47,164 bases of DNA, taken from positions 1 to 47,164 of the forward strand of contig JAIPIC010000007.1 of NCBI GenBank assembly GCA_021734865.1. Reading direction: 5' to 3'. This document shows, one piece after another, positions 6,854 to 16,488 of the stretch. The number at the start of each line of letters is the position of its first letter. Position 1 is the first letter of the stretch. Source of the stretch: Candidatus Woesearchaeota archaeon (GTDB lineage Archaea; Nanobdellota; Nanobdellia; Woesearchaeales; JAIPIC01). A program made the translations under genes and the position numbers. The notes beneath the pieces are model-generated. The model was given only the letters and a program-made list of their open reading frames with translations. It ran no database searches and had not been told where the DNA came from.

Positions 6854-6895
6854 TTTTTACATTTGTATACCTCATCCAAATTTTTATCACTATCC

Positions 6896-6936
6896 CACCC
6901 CTTTTTGAAAGGGTAATGAATATGTATTTATATAGT
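6896..6936 (-). promoter_or_regulatory. Promoter of the leftward TGT-TIR-RipA operon
   Basis: On the minus strand CTATATAAATA (about 6925-6935) is a good archaeal TATA box about 75 bp before the ATG at 6853. A short palindrome, CCCTTT-TTG-AAAGGG, lies just downstream of it (around 6899-6914) and could be an operator. Confidence 0.45.
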
Positions 6937-6976
6937 TTTCGCTTGAATTCTTTATATTATGCCTAAAGAATACAGT

Positions 6977-7028
6977 AAAATCAGATAAATTTAAATAATT
7001 AGTTGACTCAAAATCAGATAAATTTATA
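6977..7028 (+). promoter_or_regulatory. Promoter with direct repeat before the CARF gene
   Basis: AAAATCAGATAAATTTA occurs at 6977-6993 and again at 7010-7026, 33 bp apart. The second copy runs into TATA (ATAAATTTATATA), forming a TATA box about 40 bp before ATG 7068. The first copy would lie one to three helical turns upstream. This looks like a promoter with a duplicated binding site, perhaps for the CARF-HTH protein itself. Confidence 0.55.
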
Positions 7029-7067
7029 TATTCAATTAAAAAACAATACTATCAGAGGGTGAAAAAA

Positions 7068-7655
7068 ATGAAAATACTAATATCTACAATCTGGAAAGGA
7101 ACTGCCGTTATTCAGGCTATAAAACTATTCAAACCACAAAAGGTATATTTTATTGTTGATGAACCATTGGAAGAAACAAGAAGGAGTTCTATTGCTATGA
7201 TCAAAGATTTATTCTCAGAGATTGAATATCAACAGGTATCTGCTAAGATTTATGATATTGTTGGCATCTCAAAATCTGTAATTGATATCATTGATAAAGA
7301 GAAAGGAAATAAGATTACAATACATATTTCTGAAGGTCGAAAAACAATGAGCCTAGGATTACTTTTTGGAGCCTATGTCAAAAGGAAATCTGTAGATGCT
7401 GCTTATTATATCACTGAGGAGACAAACACACCAATAAAACTTCCTTTGGTTGAATTGAAACTTTCTTCAAAAAAAGTTATTTTGTTAGAAAAAATAAAAA
7501 AAGGTTTAACAGATATTGAAAAGATTAGTAAACAACTAGATATTAAGCCTGCAACTGTTTATGTTCACATGAAGGAATTAAGAGATGAAGGATTTTTAGA
7601 TGACAAAAATCAAATAACTGAGATGGGGAATATAGTTTTATTACAAAATAATTAA
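7068..7655 (+). CDS. CARF-winged-helix regulator (Csa3-like)
   Basis: The 195-residue protein has an N-terminal CARF domain (MKILISTIWKGTAVIQAI as strand 1 and helix; the ligand motif HISEGRKTMSLGLLFGAYV at about 85-105) and a C-terminal winged helix (KKGLTDIEKISKQLD-x4-TVYVHM, about 143-175). That is the Csa3 architecture: in CRISPR loci such proteins bind cyclic oligoadenylates and switch transcription. No CRISPR array, Cas10 or other cas gene is in this window. ATG 7068 is used because GAGGGTGA precedes it by 5-6 nt; a GTG at 7059 is part of that site. It is the first gene of the ten-gene defence run, and a duplicated promoter site lies upstream, so it probably controls the run in response to a nucleotide signal. 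Confidence 0.75.
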   Translation: MKILISTIWKGTAVIQAIKLFKPQKVYFIVDEPLEETRRSSIAMIKDLFSEIEYQQVSAKIYDIVGISKSVIDIIDKEKGNKITIHISEGRKTMSLGLLFGAYVKRKSVDAAYYITEETNTPIKLPLVELKLSSKKVILLEKIKKGLTDIEKISKQLDIKPATVYVHMKELRDEGFLDDKNQITEMGNIVLLQNN

Positions 7656-7667
7656 GATATACTAAAA

Positions 7668-8837
7668 ATGACTTGCTACAGCCATTCAAGAATCAGCACA
7701 TTTGAACAATGTCGATACAAATACAAGCTTCAATATATCGACAAGATTAAGGTAGATGTGCCAACGACTATTGAATGCTTCATGGGAGACCTTGTCCACA
7801 GAACTCTTGAGAAATTATATGCAGACCTAAAATTCCAAAAACTGAACTCCAAAGAAGATTTATTGAAATTCTATAATAATCTCTGGGATAAAGAATATAC
7901 CTCAGAAATACTAATTGCAAAACAGGATTATTCTGCCGATAACTATAAACAAATGGGCGTAAAGTTTATCTCAGATTATTATGACCAATATAAACCATTT
8001 GACCAGATGACTATTCTTGGACTTGAAACTCAAGATAGGATGACTCTTCCTGATGGAAATCAATGGCACGTCAGGATTGATAAGCTTGCTTGTAAGGATA
8101 AAACCTATTATGTATGTGATTACAAAACTAATAGTCGTATGAAAGATCAAGAAGATGCAGATTCTGACAGACAATTAGCTCTTTATTCAGTATGGGTAAA
8201 AGATAAATTCCCTGATGCAGAGAAAGTGGTGTTACTTTGGCATATGCTTGCATTCAATAAGGAAGTTGTTTCCATAAGGTCAGATGATGAACTTAAGAAG
8301 CTTCAGAATGATACAGTTAAAGCCATTAAGACAATAGAAGCTTGCAATGATTTCCCTCAGAACACAAGTGCACTCTGTAATTATTGTGTTTTCAAATCAA
8401 TATGTCCATCATTCAAGCATGAGCTTGAACTTGAAGAAAAAACAGTTGAAGAATTCAAGGAAGATGATGGAGTAAAACTGGTTGACGAATACGCTCAATT
8501 AGACATTCAAGAAAAAGATATCAAGAAGAAAAAAGAAGATATCAAATCGAGATTAATAGAGTTTTCAAAACAAAAAGAAGTAGATATTGTTTACGGTTCT
8601 AATAAAAAAGCATCTATTAAGTCCTATGATAAGGTTGTATATCCTGAGGATAAAGATGCGTTTTTGAATCTCATTAAAGAAAAAGGCATTTATGAAGAGG
8701 TCTCCATGTTGTGTTATCCTAAATTAACCTCAAGGATAAACAAGAATCAAATTGACCCTGAAATAATTAGTCTAACATCAAAGGAAACTGATTATAGAAT
8801 CTCTGTTTCTAAAAGAAAGAATAGGGAGGATGATTAG
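7668..8837 (+). CDS. RecB/Cas4-like PD-(D/E)XK nuclease
   Basis: The 389-residue protein has the order seen in RecB-type and Cas4 nucleases: YSHSRISTFEQCRYKYKL (the S-x-S-x-L/I-x-x-F-x-x-C start with a cluster cysteine), FMGDLVHRTLEKLY (the G-x-x-x-H motif), VCDYKTN (the D-x-K catalytic strand), QLALYSVWV (the Q-x-x-x-Y motif) and ALCNYCVFKSICP (three cysteines of a likely [4Fe-4S] cluster). The C-terminal 120 residues are charged and helical, with no match known to me. It should be an iron-sulphur DNA exonuclease. It starts 12 bp after the CARF gene and ends 12 bp before the SNF2 helicase gene, consistent with a shared transcript and joint action with that motor. Confidence 0.8.
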   Translation: MTCYSHSRISTFEQCRYKYKLQYIDKIKVDVPTTIECFMGDLVHRTLEKLYADLKFQKLNSKEDLLKFYNNLWDKEYTSEILIAKQDYSADNYKQMGVKFISDYYDQYKPFDQMTILGLETQDRMTLPDGNQWHVRIDKLACKDKTYYVCDYKTNSRMKDQEDADSDRQLALYSVWVKDKFPDAEKVVLLWHMLAFNKEVVSIRSDDELKKLQNDTVKAIKTIEACNDFPQNTSALCNYCVFKSICPSFKHELELEEKTVEEFKEDDGVKLVDEYAQLDIQEKDIKKKKEDIKSRLIEFSKQKEVDIVYGSNKKASIKSYDKVVYPEDKDAFLNLIKEKGIYEEVSMLCYPKLTSRINKNQIDPEIISLTSKETDYRISVSKRKNREDD

Positions 8838-8849
8838 TTCTATCATAAA

Positions 8850-11800
8850 ATGAATCCTAAATTTACTAAAGGTCAAGTTGTAAAGCTTGTAAACTCAGAT
8901 AAAGTAGGTGTAATCTGCGAAGAACCAAAAATAATAGCTGGAGAAGTTCATTATGCAGTTTTTATTGAGGGTTCGCAGAAGACTTATTCTGAACTAAGTT
9001 TGGAACTTGTCGCAAAGACAAGTAATGATTTGACTTCATCAATCAAGAATAATGAGTTTTCTAATCTAAAAGATTTCTTGAGCTATTTGACATATATCAA
9101 GATTGAAAGACCCCTCTCAAATAACCTGTATGCCTTTCTATCATCAAGGACTGAATTCTTGATCCATCAATTTAAGCCTATTTTGAAGTATTTAAATTCT
9201 CCATATCAAAGATTATTGATTGCAGATGAAGTTGGAGTTGGTAAGACAATTGAAGCTGGAGTAATCTATACTGAACTGTTATCAAGACATAGGATGAGAA
9301 ATGCTTTGATTATCTGTCCGTCTGGGCTAAGATTCAAGTGGCAAAAAGAGATGCGAAAACGATTCTCTGAAGAATTTGGAATATTACATTCAAAGGATAT
9401 TAAAGTTTTTTTTAAGAAATTTGAAAGGAATCCTAATGGTGTTAATATCAAAGCAATCGCCTCTATTCAAACTCTAAGGAATGAGGAGATATTGGAAAAC
9501 CTTGAGCGACTTCAAATTCCCTGGGATTTTATATTAGTTGATGAAGCACATCATTTAAGAAATGAAGGCACAAAAAGTAATTCATTGGGAAAAATACTAT
9601 CAAATACTGCTGATAGTATGATACTTATGTCAGCTACTCCATTACAGCTAGGTAATAGGGACTTATTTAATCTTCTGAGAATCATGCTTCCTGAAGAATT
9701 TGACAATTTTGATACATTTGAACAGCAAGTTAAACCTAATGAATTCATAAACATGGCATTGCTTATGCTCTCTAAGAAAGAAGACTGCAATAAGATACTT
9801 GATTCCCTGACACTGGTTGAGGGAACCTCACAAAGAGAAAGATTCCTGTCAAATCCAAATTATGTTTCAGCAAAAACTATACTCCAATCAGAGAGGGTAT
9901 TATCTCGTGATACAATAATTTCACTCCAAAAAAAACTAAGCGAACTAAATGTTCTTTCAAACATCTACACTCGAACAAAGAAAAAAGAGATCAGTGTAGA
10001 TTCACCTATCAGAGAGCCAGTGACCATCAAAGTAGAGTTTACTGAAGCTGAAATGCAGTATTACAAAAGGGTAGCAGACTTGATTATGACACTCAATCCA
10101 GGTGTTCCACCAGGCTTCCTCCTACAAATGCCTCTTAGACAGGTGGCAAGTTGTATTCCTGCATCAATACAATATCTTAATGATATTGCAACATCAGGAA
10201 TTATAGCTTTAGAACAAGAAGAATTAGCTGATGATCTGGATGAGTCAGAGGAGATTTCATTAACTGCTTCAGATATCAATCTGATTAAAGAAACTGTTGA
10301 GTATGGTAAAGAGAATCTTAATTTCCCAGATTCCAAAACTGAGACTTTTCTAAAAACCATAGAAGAGATATTTAAGAATGGCTCAGTTGAAAAAATGATT
10401 ATATTTTCATTCTTCAAAAGAACATTAAAATATCTTGAAAAGGAATTGAAGAAATTAAATATATCAACTGCAAGAATAGATGGAGATGTTCCATTCATTG
10501 AAAGAGAAGAAATATTTGAGAAATTTTCAAAACCAGATGGGTATCAAATCCTTTTATCTTCCGAAGTTGGAGGAGAAGGTCTCGATATGCAATTCTGCAA
10601 TTGCATGATGAATTATGACCTTCCTTGGAATCCAATGAGAGTTGAGCAAAGGATTGGTAGGTTAGATAGGTATGGTCAGAAACATCCAAAAATCCACATA
10701 TACAACTTTTCTGTTGAAGGCACAATAGAATCAAATATCTTCCTTAGACTATGTAATAGGATTGGTGTGTTTGAACAGTATATCGGAGAACTGGAACCTA
10801 TTCTAGGAGAAGTAATGAGGCAATTATCACAGGAGATAATCAATACAGAACTAACTTCAGAACAACAAAAAGAAAAAGCAGATCAAATTGCCTTAGTCAT
10901 TGAGAAAAGAAAGAAAGAACTGGAAATCTTTGACCTTGATAGAAAAAAGTTCTTAGGACAAGACCAATATTTTACTGAAGAAATATCAAATATTAAAAAG
11001 GAAGAAAGGTTTATAACACCATTAGAAATTAAGAACCTTGTTGAGTCATTCATAAAGGACAATTTTCCAAAATCAAAGATTTCTCTTGAGGATAAAAATT
11101 CTCAGATTTATATTGTCAAACCTGATGAAGAATTTAAGGAGTTTGTAAGAGATTATATTTTTGGAGAACAGGAAGTAAGTACTGAATTCTCAGAACACTT
11201 TTTGGAACTGTTATCCCAAGACAGTTTTAAAATTACTTTTGACTATCGTGTTGCAAATGAGAATCCACATATTGAATTTATTACTCTCCGTCATAAACTG
11301 ATTACCTCAATAATTAAGTATTACTCAAAAAAAGAAGTTGACATAGCAACACAGATAGAATATACTGGAAGCTTAGCATCTAATTTAGGCAGTTATGCTT
11401 TTTTTATATACCTTCTTGAAATAAAAAGCTACACAAAATCATTAACTTTTATTCCAGTAGTCATTGATTTAAATACAAACGAAGTTTCAACAGAGTTGTC
11501 AGATAATATCTTCAAAATATTAAAAGAATCAAAAGATTCTTCCGAAAGTCAACCAACAGATATTGACAATGTTCATACAGCAGAAGAAAGAGCAATCCTA
11601 CATGTAGTTGAGCAGAAAAAAAGTAAACAAAAGGAGTTGCTAGAAGTAAATGAGTCTCTGATAAACGATAGGTTAAGCAGTCTAAAACAGACACATGAAT
11701 ATCGTATTCTGAACATAGAAAAAATAATTGAAAGACTTAAGGAATCTCAAAGCGAGAAATCAAACAAAGTTATTCTCATGAAAGAGTCTCAAAAAGTTAA

Positions 11801-11903
11801 TCTTATTAGAAACTATGAGCGAAAAAAAGCAGCACTTGAAGAGGATAAAAAAGTAATTGTCAGCCATGAGTTCATCTGTGGAGGTATCTTGAATGTCAAT
11901 TGA
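8850..11903 (+). CDS. SNF2/RapA-like helicase
   Basis: This 1017-residue SWI2/SNF2 ATPase of the HepA/RapA type shows the motifs in order: DEVGVGKT (126-133), LIICPSGL, ASIQTLR, VDEAHHLRN (about 229-237), MSATPL, IIFSFFKRTLKYLEKEL, IDGDV, LLSSEVGGEGLDMQ and RIGRLDRYGQ. The first 100 residues form a small beta-rich domain, and the last 350 are a helical, charged extension with no known match. SNF2 motors of this kind drive DISARM and similar antiphage systems, translocating along DNA and remodelling bound proteins. The stop overlaps the next gene by 11 bp, so it and the GHKL protein are translationally coupled and probably form one complex. Confidence 0.88.
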   Translation: MNPKFTKGQVVKLVNSDKVGVICEEPKIIAGEVHYAVFIEGSQKTYSELSLELVAKTSNDLTSSIKNNEFSNLKDFLSYLTYIKIERPLSNNLYAFLSSRTEFLIHQFKPILKYLNSPYQRLLIADEVGVGKTIEAGVIYTELLSRHRMRNALIICPSGLRFKWQKEMRKRFSEEFGILHSKDIKVFFKKFERNPNGVNIKAIASIQTLRNEEILENLERLQIPWDFILVDEAHHLRNEGTKSNSLGKILSNTADSMILMSATPLQLGNRDLFNLLRIMLPEEFDNFDTFEQQVKPNEFINMALLMLSKKEDCNKILDSLTLVEGTSQRERFLSNPNYVSAKTILQSERVLSRDTIISLQKKLSELNVLSNIYTRTKKKEISVDSPIREPVTIKVEFTEAEMQYYKRVADLIMTLNPGVPPGFLLQMPLRQVASCIPASIQYLNDIATSGIIALEQEELADDLDESEEISLTASDINLIKETVEYGKENLNFPDSKTETFLKTIEEIFKNGSVEKMIIFSFFKRTLKYLEKELKKLNISTARIDGDVPFIEREEIFEKFSKPDGYQILLSSEVGGEGLDMQFCNCMMNYDLPWNPMRVEQRIGRLDRYGQKHPKIHIYNFSVEGTIESNIFLRLCNRIGVFEQYIGELEPILGEVMRQLSQEIINTELTSEQQKEKADQIALVIEKRKKELEIFDLDRKKFLGQDQYFTEEISNIKKEERFITPLEIKNLVESFIKDNFPKSKISLEDKNSQIYIVKPDEEFKEFVRDYIFGEQEVSTEFSEHFLELLSQDSFKITFDYRVANENPHIEFITLRHKLITSIIKYYSKKEVDIATQIEYTGSLASNLGSYAFFIYLLEIKSYTKSLTFIPVVIDLNTNEVSTELSDNIFKILKESKDSSESQPTDIDNVHTAEERAILHVVEQKKSKQKELLEVNESLINDRLSSLKQTHEYRILNIEKIIERLKESQSEKSNKVILMKESQKVNLIRNYERKKAALEEDKKVIVSHEFICGGILNVN

Positions 11904-14900
11904 TGCAGAAATGCTGATAAGGAAGATTCAGGGAGAATATAGCTCCTATTTCATTGATGGAGACCCTAGTAATGGATTGACAAGAGCAGGTATGGGAGCT
12001 ATTAATCCAACAAAAGCATTACTTGACAATTTCTCAGAATTCAATAGATTTATTGAAGAGATGATTCAGAATGCTGAAGATTCTAGATCCTCTGAGATTA
12101 TATTTTATGTCCATAAAGACCAGATTATAATCGAAAATAATGGAAAACAATTTGATGAACAAGATGTAGAAGCAATCACTATTGTTGGCAATTCAACTAA
12201 ACAATCAAGCGACTCAATTGGAATGTTTGGTTTAGGTTTTAAATCAGTATTTCTCCTATCAGATGCTCCTAGGATTATTTCTGGGAAATTCAATTTCTCT
12301 TTTAATACAAAGACCTATATTTATCCTTATTTAGAGACTCAAAAACCAGAAGGTATAGATTCAAAAAAGACTTATGTTGTTCTACCTTTAAAAAAGAACT
12401 TAATAAGCACAATCTTAGAGTCAATAAGGGGGCATTATAACAAAACTGGAGAGTTAATTCTCTTTCTAAAGAACCTAAGAAGAATACAGATTATAGACTA
12501 CCAATTAGGGGAGCTTACATTTGAAAAGAAGAAAAATGATGAGATCCTCAGTATATATCGGACTCAGGATAATCAAAAGCAGTTAACCAGCAAATGGCTA
12601 ATTAAGAGTAATAATTTCAAGATAAATAAATCATACACAACATCATTAAATGAAGGAGACAGGCGTATTAAGGCAAATAGTATCTGTGTTGATTTGGCAT
12701 TTGAGATAGATAGAGATAATTCATTAGTAGAGAAAAAAGATAAGGCATTATATTCCTTCCTCTCAACCAAATACCTTACTAACTTACCTTTCATTATTAA
12801 TTCAGATTTTCAATTAACTGGAGACAGAGAAAGGATTAAGGAAGATTCAAGTTGGAATAATTTCATCTTTTCTTGTGCGTTTGATTTATTTAAAGAATCA
12901 ATTGACTTTTTCAAGAATCATAAGGATTATAAAAAAACATTTTATGGTATAATCCCAGAATGGAGTGTACGTCCACACGGAAAAGAGATACTGATCAAAT
13001 TCTATAATGACGTATTGGAATATTGTAAATCAAGCGAGATAGTATTGACACATTCCCAAGTGTTTAAGAAAGGAGAGAAGTGCTATTTTGATGATAAAGA
13101 GATAATAGATGTAATCCCAAATGAGATAATACAAAAATTTGAAGGAAGAGAATTTGTCTCTAATGAGATTCCAACAAAGTTCAGACAATTAATCTCAACT
13201 TTTAGTGTTAAATATTTCAACGAAACTAAAATACTATCCTTCCTAAAGGAACATAAGAGTTTCATTAAGGGATTATCTGATGAAAATCTACAAAAACTCT
13301 ATTCAAAGATTTATTCAATATTCCATACAAGGGTACTAGATAGTATCAAGGAATTAGATATATTTAAAACACAGGATTCTGGATTCACAAATTTGGGGGA
13401 GATGCAATCTAACCCATTATTTTTAGCAGATGATTCGGATAATTCTTTTGCCAAAGATAAAAATCTTGAGATTAATTACCTTGATAAGAACCTCACAAAT
13501 AAAATTAAAGCTTCGTCTGATATAAACTTAAAATCCTTTTTTGATGCATTAGATAAGGCAGGTTATGTAAAAACCTTTGACATAAATTCTTATGTTAGCA
13601 ACCATCTAATCCTATTATTTCGAGATCAGAAAAATACTGAAAGGTTTTTTGAAGTAACAAGATTCATCATGAATAATCTTGCAAAACTTGATGATTCTTC
13701 AAAGAGAGCCATACGGGAAGGGATACTAGTAAAGACTTCTCTAGGCAAATGGATTAAGCCCGCAAAAGTCTATTTCTCAAAATCATATGGTGAGGATGAT
13801 GTTTTTGAATTAATCTCAGAACATTTTGATATTGATATTCTGTCTGAGGAATATGTGAAGAAAAAAGACGAGATAAAAGAATGGATTCAATTTTTCAGAG
13901 AAGCTAGAGTCAACTATTATTTTCAAACTGAAGAGATTGATAGATATCATAATGGGATTGATCATGGTTCCAACTCCGTTGATTGTACTATCCTAAGGAA
14001 GATATTCAAGAAACTAAAACAAATTGATGAAAATGAAAGTCATAAAATCGCAACAAAAATATTTGCAAGTATTGACAGCAACTGGGAGCATTATAGAAAT
14101 AAACTAATAACCCATGAATACAAACCAAAAATTGAGATGGGTCAAGAAGTAGGATGTGACTCCATTGAGAATCCTACCCAATTCTTGTCCATGTTAAGAA
14201 ACAGTGACTGGATTCCTAATTCTTCAAAGACATTATTTCGCCCAGATGAAGTATATCTCGATAAAGAAGCAATAAGAGATTACGATAAAAATTTGCCTCG
14301 ATTACAGACAGGGTATTCTTTCAAAAATAAAGAGATGATTGAAGCATTAGGCATCAGAGAGAGATTAGATTCTAATGTTTACATCAAGCACCTCATAAGG
14401 TTGAAAGATTCCAAACAAGATTTTGATCTTCTGACCTTAGAGAAGATATATTCTGAGATTGCATCATCAATAAGCTCAACCCAGACCAAGACAAAAATTG
14501 AAGAGATTAATTCAGTTTTCAATGAGAACTGTCTGATATTTGTACCTAATAAACTTGGAGAATCTTGGAAGAGTCCTGAAGAATGCTTTCTCTATAAAGA
14601 TGATATTGTAAATGGGTATCTGCATGGAATATGCAACCTGTATCAAAATAAAGGAACCTTAAGGTTATTTGAAGATTATTTTCATATTAAGGAAAGACCA
14701 TCTACAGATGATTATCTTCTGATGCTAAAGGAGTTCTCAAAAACAGAACCTACTAAAGCATTAATGACAACCACTTTAAAGATATACAAACAATTAAGTA
14801 GAGAACTTGAGGAATGCGATAAAAATGAAGAAAGTCCACATTGGTTAAAAGGATTTTTAGAAGGCAATTATATAATCACTTCAAAAGGGACTTTTGAAAA

Positions 14901-16488
14901 CAGGAAAGATATCTATGAGAATGACAATCAAGAATTAGCAGAGATATTTCAAGATTATTTGAATTTTATATTTATACCAACTTTAAGCATCAAACCACGG
15001 ATTCAAGCATTATTGGATAGATTGGAACTAAAAACCATAAGTTCTTCTGTGAAACAGAAGCTCATAAAACCATCAATAAAGCATTCAATTTCCATTGAGA
15101 AATATATTCCAATGATTAGTATCATTGAACGAGGATTGGGGGAATATATACTAAAGCATTATAACGGCTCAAACGCAAAGGCGAATATCTCTAAGCTTTC
15201 AGTAAAATTTGTGGATAAAATTAATCTAAAGCTCTCAATCAAGAACTTTGATAAGACAATAGAGACCGACCAATATTATAATCAGGATGATAAATCAATA
15301 TACTTGAAATTTCAAAACAGTCAAGATATTAAAAAATACAAGCAACAAATATCGAGAGGAATTTCCCAAGTCTGCGGAATACCTAGTTTATTTGGGCATG
15401 TTTTCAATATAATCCAGATTTGTGTCCTTGATGGCGATGATATTTTTGAATTCTACAAAAAAGAAGGAATTAATCTTCCAAAAGATGAGTTTGATATTTC
15501 ATTCTTAGATCAGGAGGAAGAGATAATTCATGAGAAGGTAGATGACAAAGATATTGAATTGCCAAAAGCTGAACCTAAAAGGAGTAAGGCAAAAGACAAG
15601 GAGCCAGAACTCAGTACTGAAGAGGAATCTATTGAGGACATTTTTGATTCTGATGTTGATGAACCTGAAGAAGAGGATGCATTTGAAGAACCAGTGGAAG
15701 AGAAGATTAAGGAAAAACAGAAGATAGAAGTTGAAGAAGTCCATAGAGAAAGAGAAGAAGTTGAAAGGACTAAGCAAAAGATTATCCAAGAGATGGATGA
15801 ATTAAGTAGAAAGAAGAAAGAGTTTGTTAAAGAGAAAAGTCAATTTGAAAAGGAAAAGTCCACTCACGAGGAAATTATCAGGCGACAAAGAGAAGAGATT
15901 AAAAGAGGCAGGACGACCAGCCCTTCAAAAGATACTAATTTCTTGGACAAGTTGAAAACTGTTTTCGGAAAGAAATCATCCGCACCTGAGAATCCACAAA
16001 CATATTTTGAAACTGATGAACCTATGTCTTTAGAAGAGAAAGAAGAATTTGAGCAAAAGATTAAACAAGAACTTGAAGAAGAAATAATTAATGTAAGAAG
16101 TGAAAATAAAAGAAGGGGTTATAAGTTAGTTCTTGAATCAATAGGCAAGAATGAAGAGGTGATTCAAGAAGTTAAGAACTTCTATAATGGAAAGTGTCAA
16201 ATCTGTGGATGGAGCTTTAAGGATGTATCAGGCAAAAATTATTGTGAGATTGTCGATATCCTGCCAAAAAGATATGGTGGAGTAAGATTTACAGGAAATA
16301 AACTATGCTTATGTCCTAATCATTCGGCTATGAAAAAACACTCATTTACAGACTATGAGAATATGAAAATTCAAGGTAATACTCTGCATCTAAAAATAGG
16401 TAAAACTGAGCATAAGCTAAGATTCAAGCCAACACATATGGCGATGTTGAAAGTATTGTTCAAGCTAGAGGAAGATAATGACGAATGA
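11893..16488 (+). CDS. Giant GHKL (sacsin-like) ATPase with HNH-like end
   Basis: The 1531-residue protein begins with a GHKL ATP-binding fold of the sacsin/Nov kind: EEMIQNAEDSRS (N box, 55-66), IENNGKQF (80-87), VGNSTK and GMFGLGFKSVF (110-120). About 1100 residues of unassigned, mostly helical sequence follow. Residues about 1205-1345 are acidic and then a charged coiled coil (RKKKEFVKEKSQFEKEKS). The C-terminus (about 1434-1500) is a zinc HNH-like domain: CQICGWSF, then CEIVDILPKRYGG, then NKLCLCPNHSAMKKHSF. The usual first catalytic histidine of HNH is replaced (EIVDI in place of E-x-H-H-I), so cleavage is uncertain. Coupling to SNF2 upstream and PIN downstream (11-bp overlaps on both sides) suggests a helicase-ATPase-nuclease machine. 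Confidence 0.72.
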   Translation: MSIDAEMLIRKIQGEYSSYFIDGDPSNGLTRAGMGAINPTKALLDNFSEFNRFIEEMIQNAEDSRSSEIIFYVHKDQIIIENNGKQFDEQDVEAITIVGNSTKQSSDSIGMFGLGFKSVFLLSDAPRIISGKFNFSFNTKTYIYPYLETQKPEGIDSKKTYVVLPLKKNLISTILESIRGHYNKTGELILFLKNLRRIQIIDYQLGELTFEKKKNDEILSIYRTQDNQKQLTSKWLIKSNNFKINKSYTTSLNEGDRRIKANSICVDLAFEIDRDNSLVEKKDKALYSFLSTKYLTNLPFIINSDFQLTGDRERIKEDSSWNNFIFSCAFDLFKESIDFFKNHKDYKKTFYGIIPEWSVRPHGKEILIKFYNDVLEYCKSSEIVLTHSQVFKKGEKCYFDDKEIIDVIPNEIIQKFEGREFVSNEIPTKFRQLISTFSVKYFNETKILSFLKEHKSFIKGLSDENLQKLYSKIYSIFHTRVLDSIKELDIFKTQDSGFTNLGEMQSNPLFLADDSDNSFAKDKNLEINYLDKNLTNKIKASSDINLKSFFDALDKAGYVKTFDINSYVSNHLILLFRDQKNTERFFEVTRFIMNNLAKLDDSSKRAIREGILVKTSLGKWIKPAKVYFSKSYGEDDVFELISEHFDIDILSEEYVKKKDEIKEWIQFFREARVNYYFQTEEIDRYHNGIDHGSNSVDCTILRKIFKKLKQIDENESHKIATKIFASIDSNWEHYRNKLITHEYKPKIEMGQEVGCDSIENPTQFLSMLRNSDWIPNSSKTLFRPDEVYLDKEAIRDYDKNLPRLQTGYSFKNKEMIEALGIRERLDSNVYIKHLIRLKDSKQDFDLLTLEKIYSEIASSISSTQTKTKIEEINSVFNENCLIFVPNKLGESWKSPEECFLYKDDIVNGYLHGICNLYQNKGTLRLFEDYFHIKERPSTDDYLLMLKEFSKTEPTKALMTTTLKIYKQLSRELEECDKNEESPHWLKGFLEGNYIITSKGTFENRKDIYENDNQELAEIFQDYLNFIFIPTLSIKPRIQALLDRLELKTISSSVKQKLIKPSIKHSISIEKYIPMISIIERGLGEYILKHYNGSNAKANISKLSVKFVDKINLKLSIKNFDKTIETDQYYNQDDKSIYLKFQNSQDIKKYKQQISRGISQVCGIPSLFGHVFNIIQICVLDGDDIFEFYKKEGINLPKDEFDISFLDQEEEIIHEKVDDKDIELPKAEPKRSKAKDKEPELSTEEESIEDIFDSDVDEPEEEDAFEEPVEEKIKEKQKIEVEEVHREREEVERTKQKIIQEMDELSRKKKEFVKEKSQFEKEKSTHEEIIRRQREEIKRGRTTSPSKDTNFLDKLKTVFGKKSSAPENPQTYFETDEPMSLEEKEEFEQKIKQELEEEIINVRSENKRRGYKLVLESIGKNEEVIQEVKNFYNGKCQICGWSFKDVSGKNYCEIVDILPKRYGGVRFTGNKLCLCPNHSAMKKHSFTDYENMKIQGNTLHLKIGKTEHKLRFKPTHMAMLKVLFKLEEDNDE

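Noticed and set aside
7059-7067. GTG 7059 as start of the CARF protein
   Set aside because: The GTG is part of the GAGGGTGA ribosome site for ATG 7068, and the family begins at the MKILIS strand.
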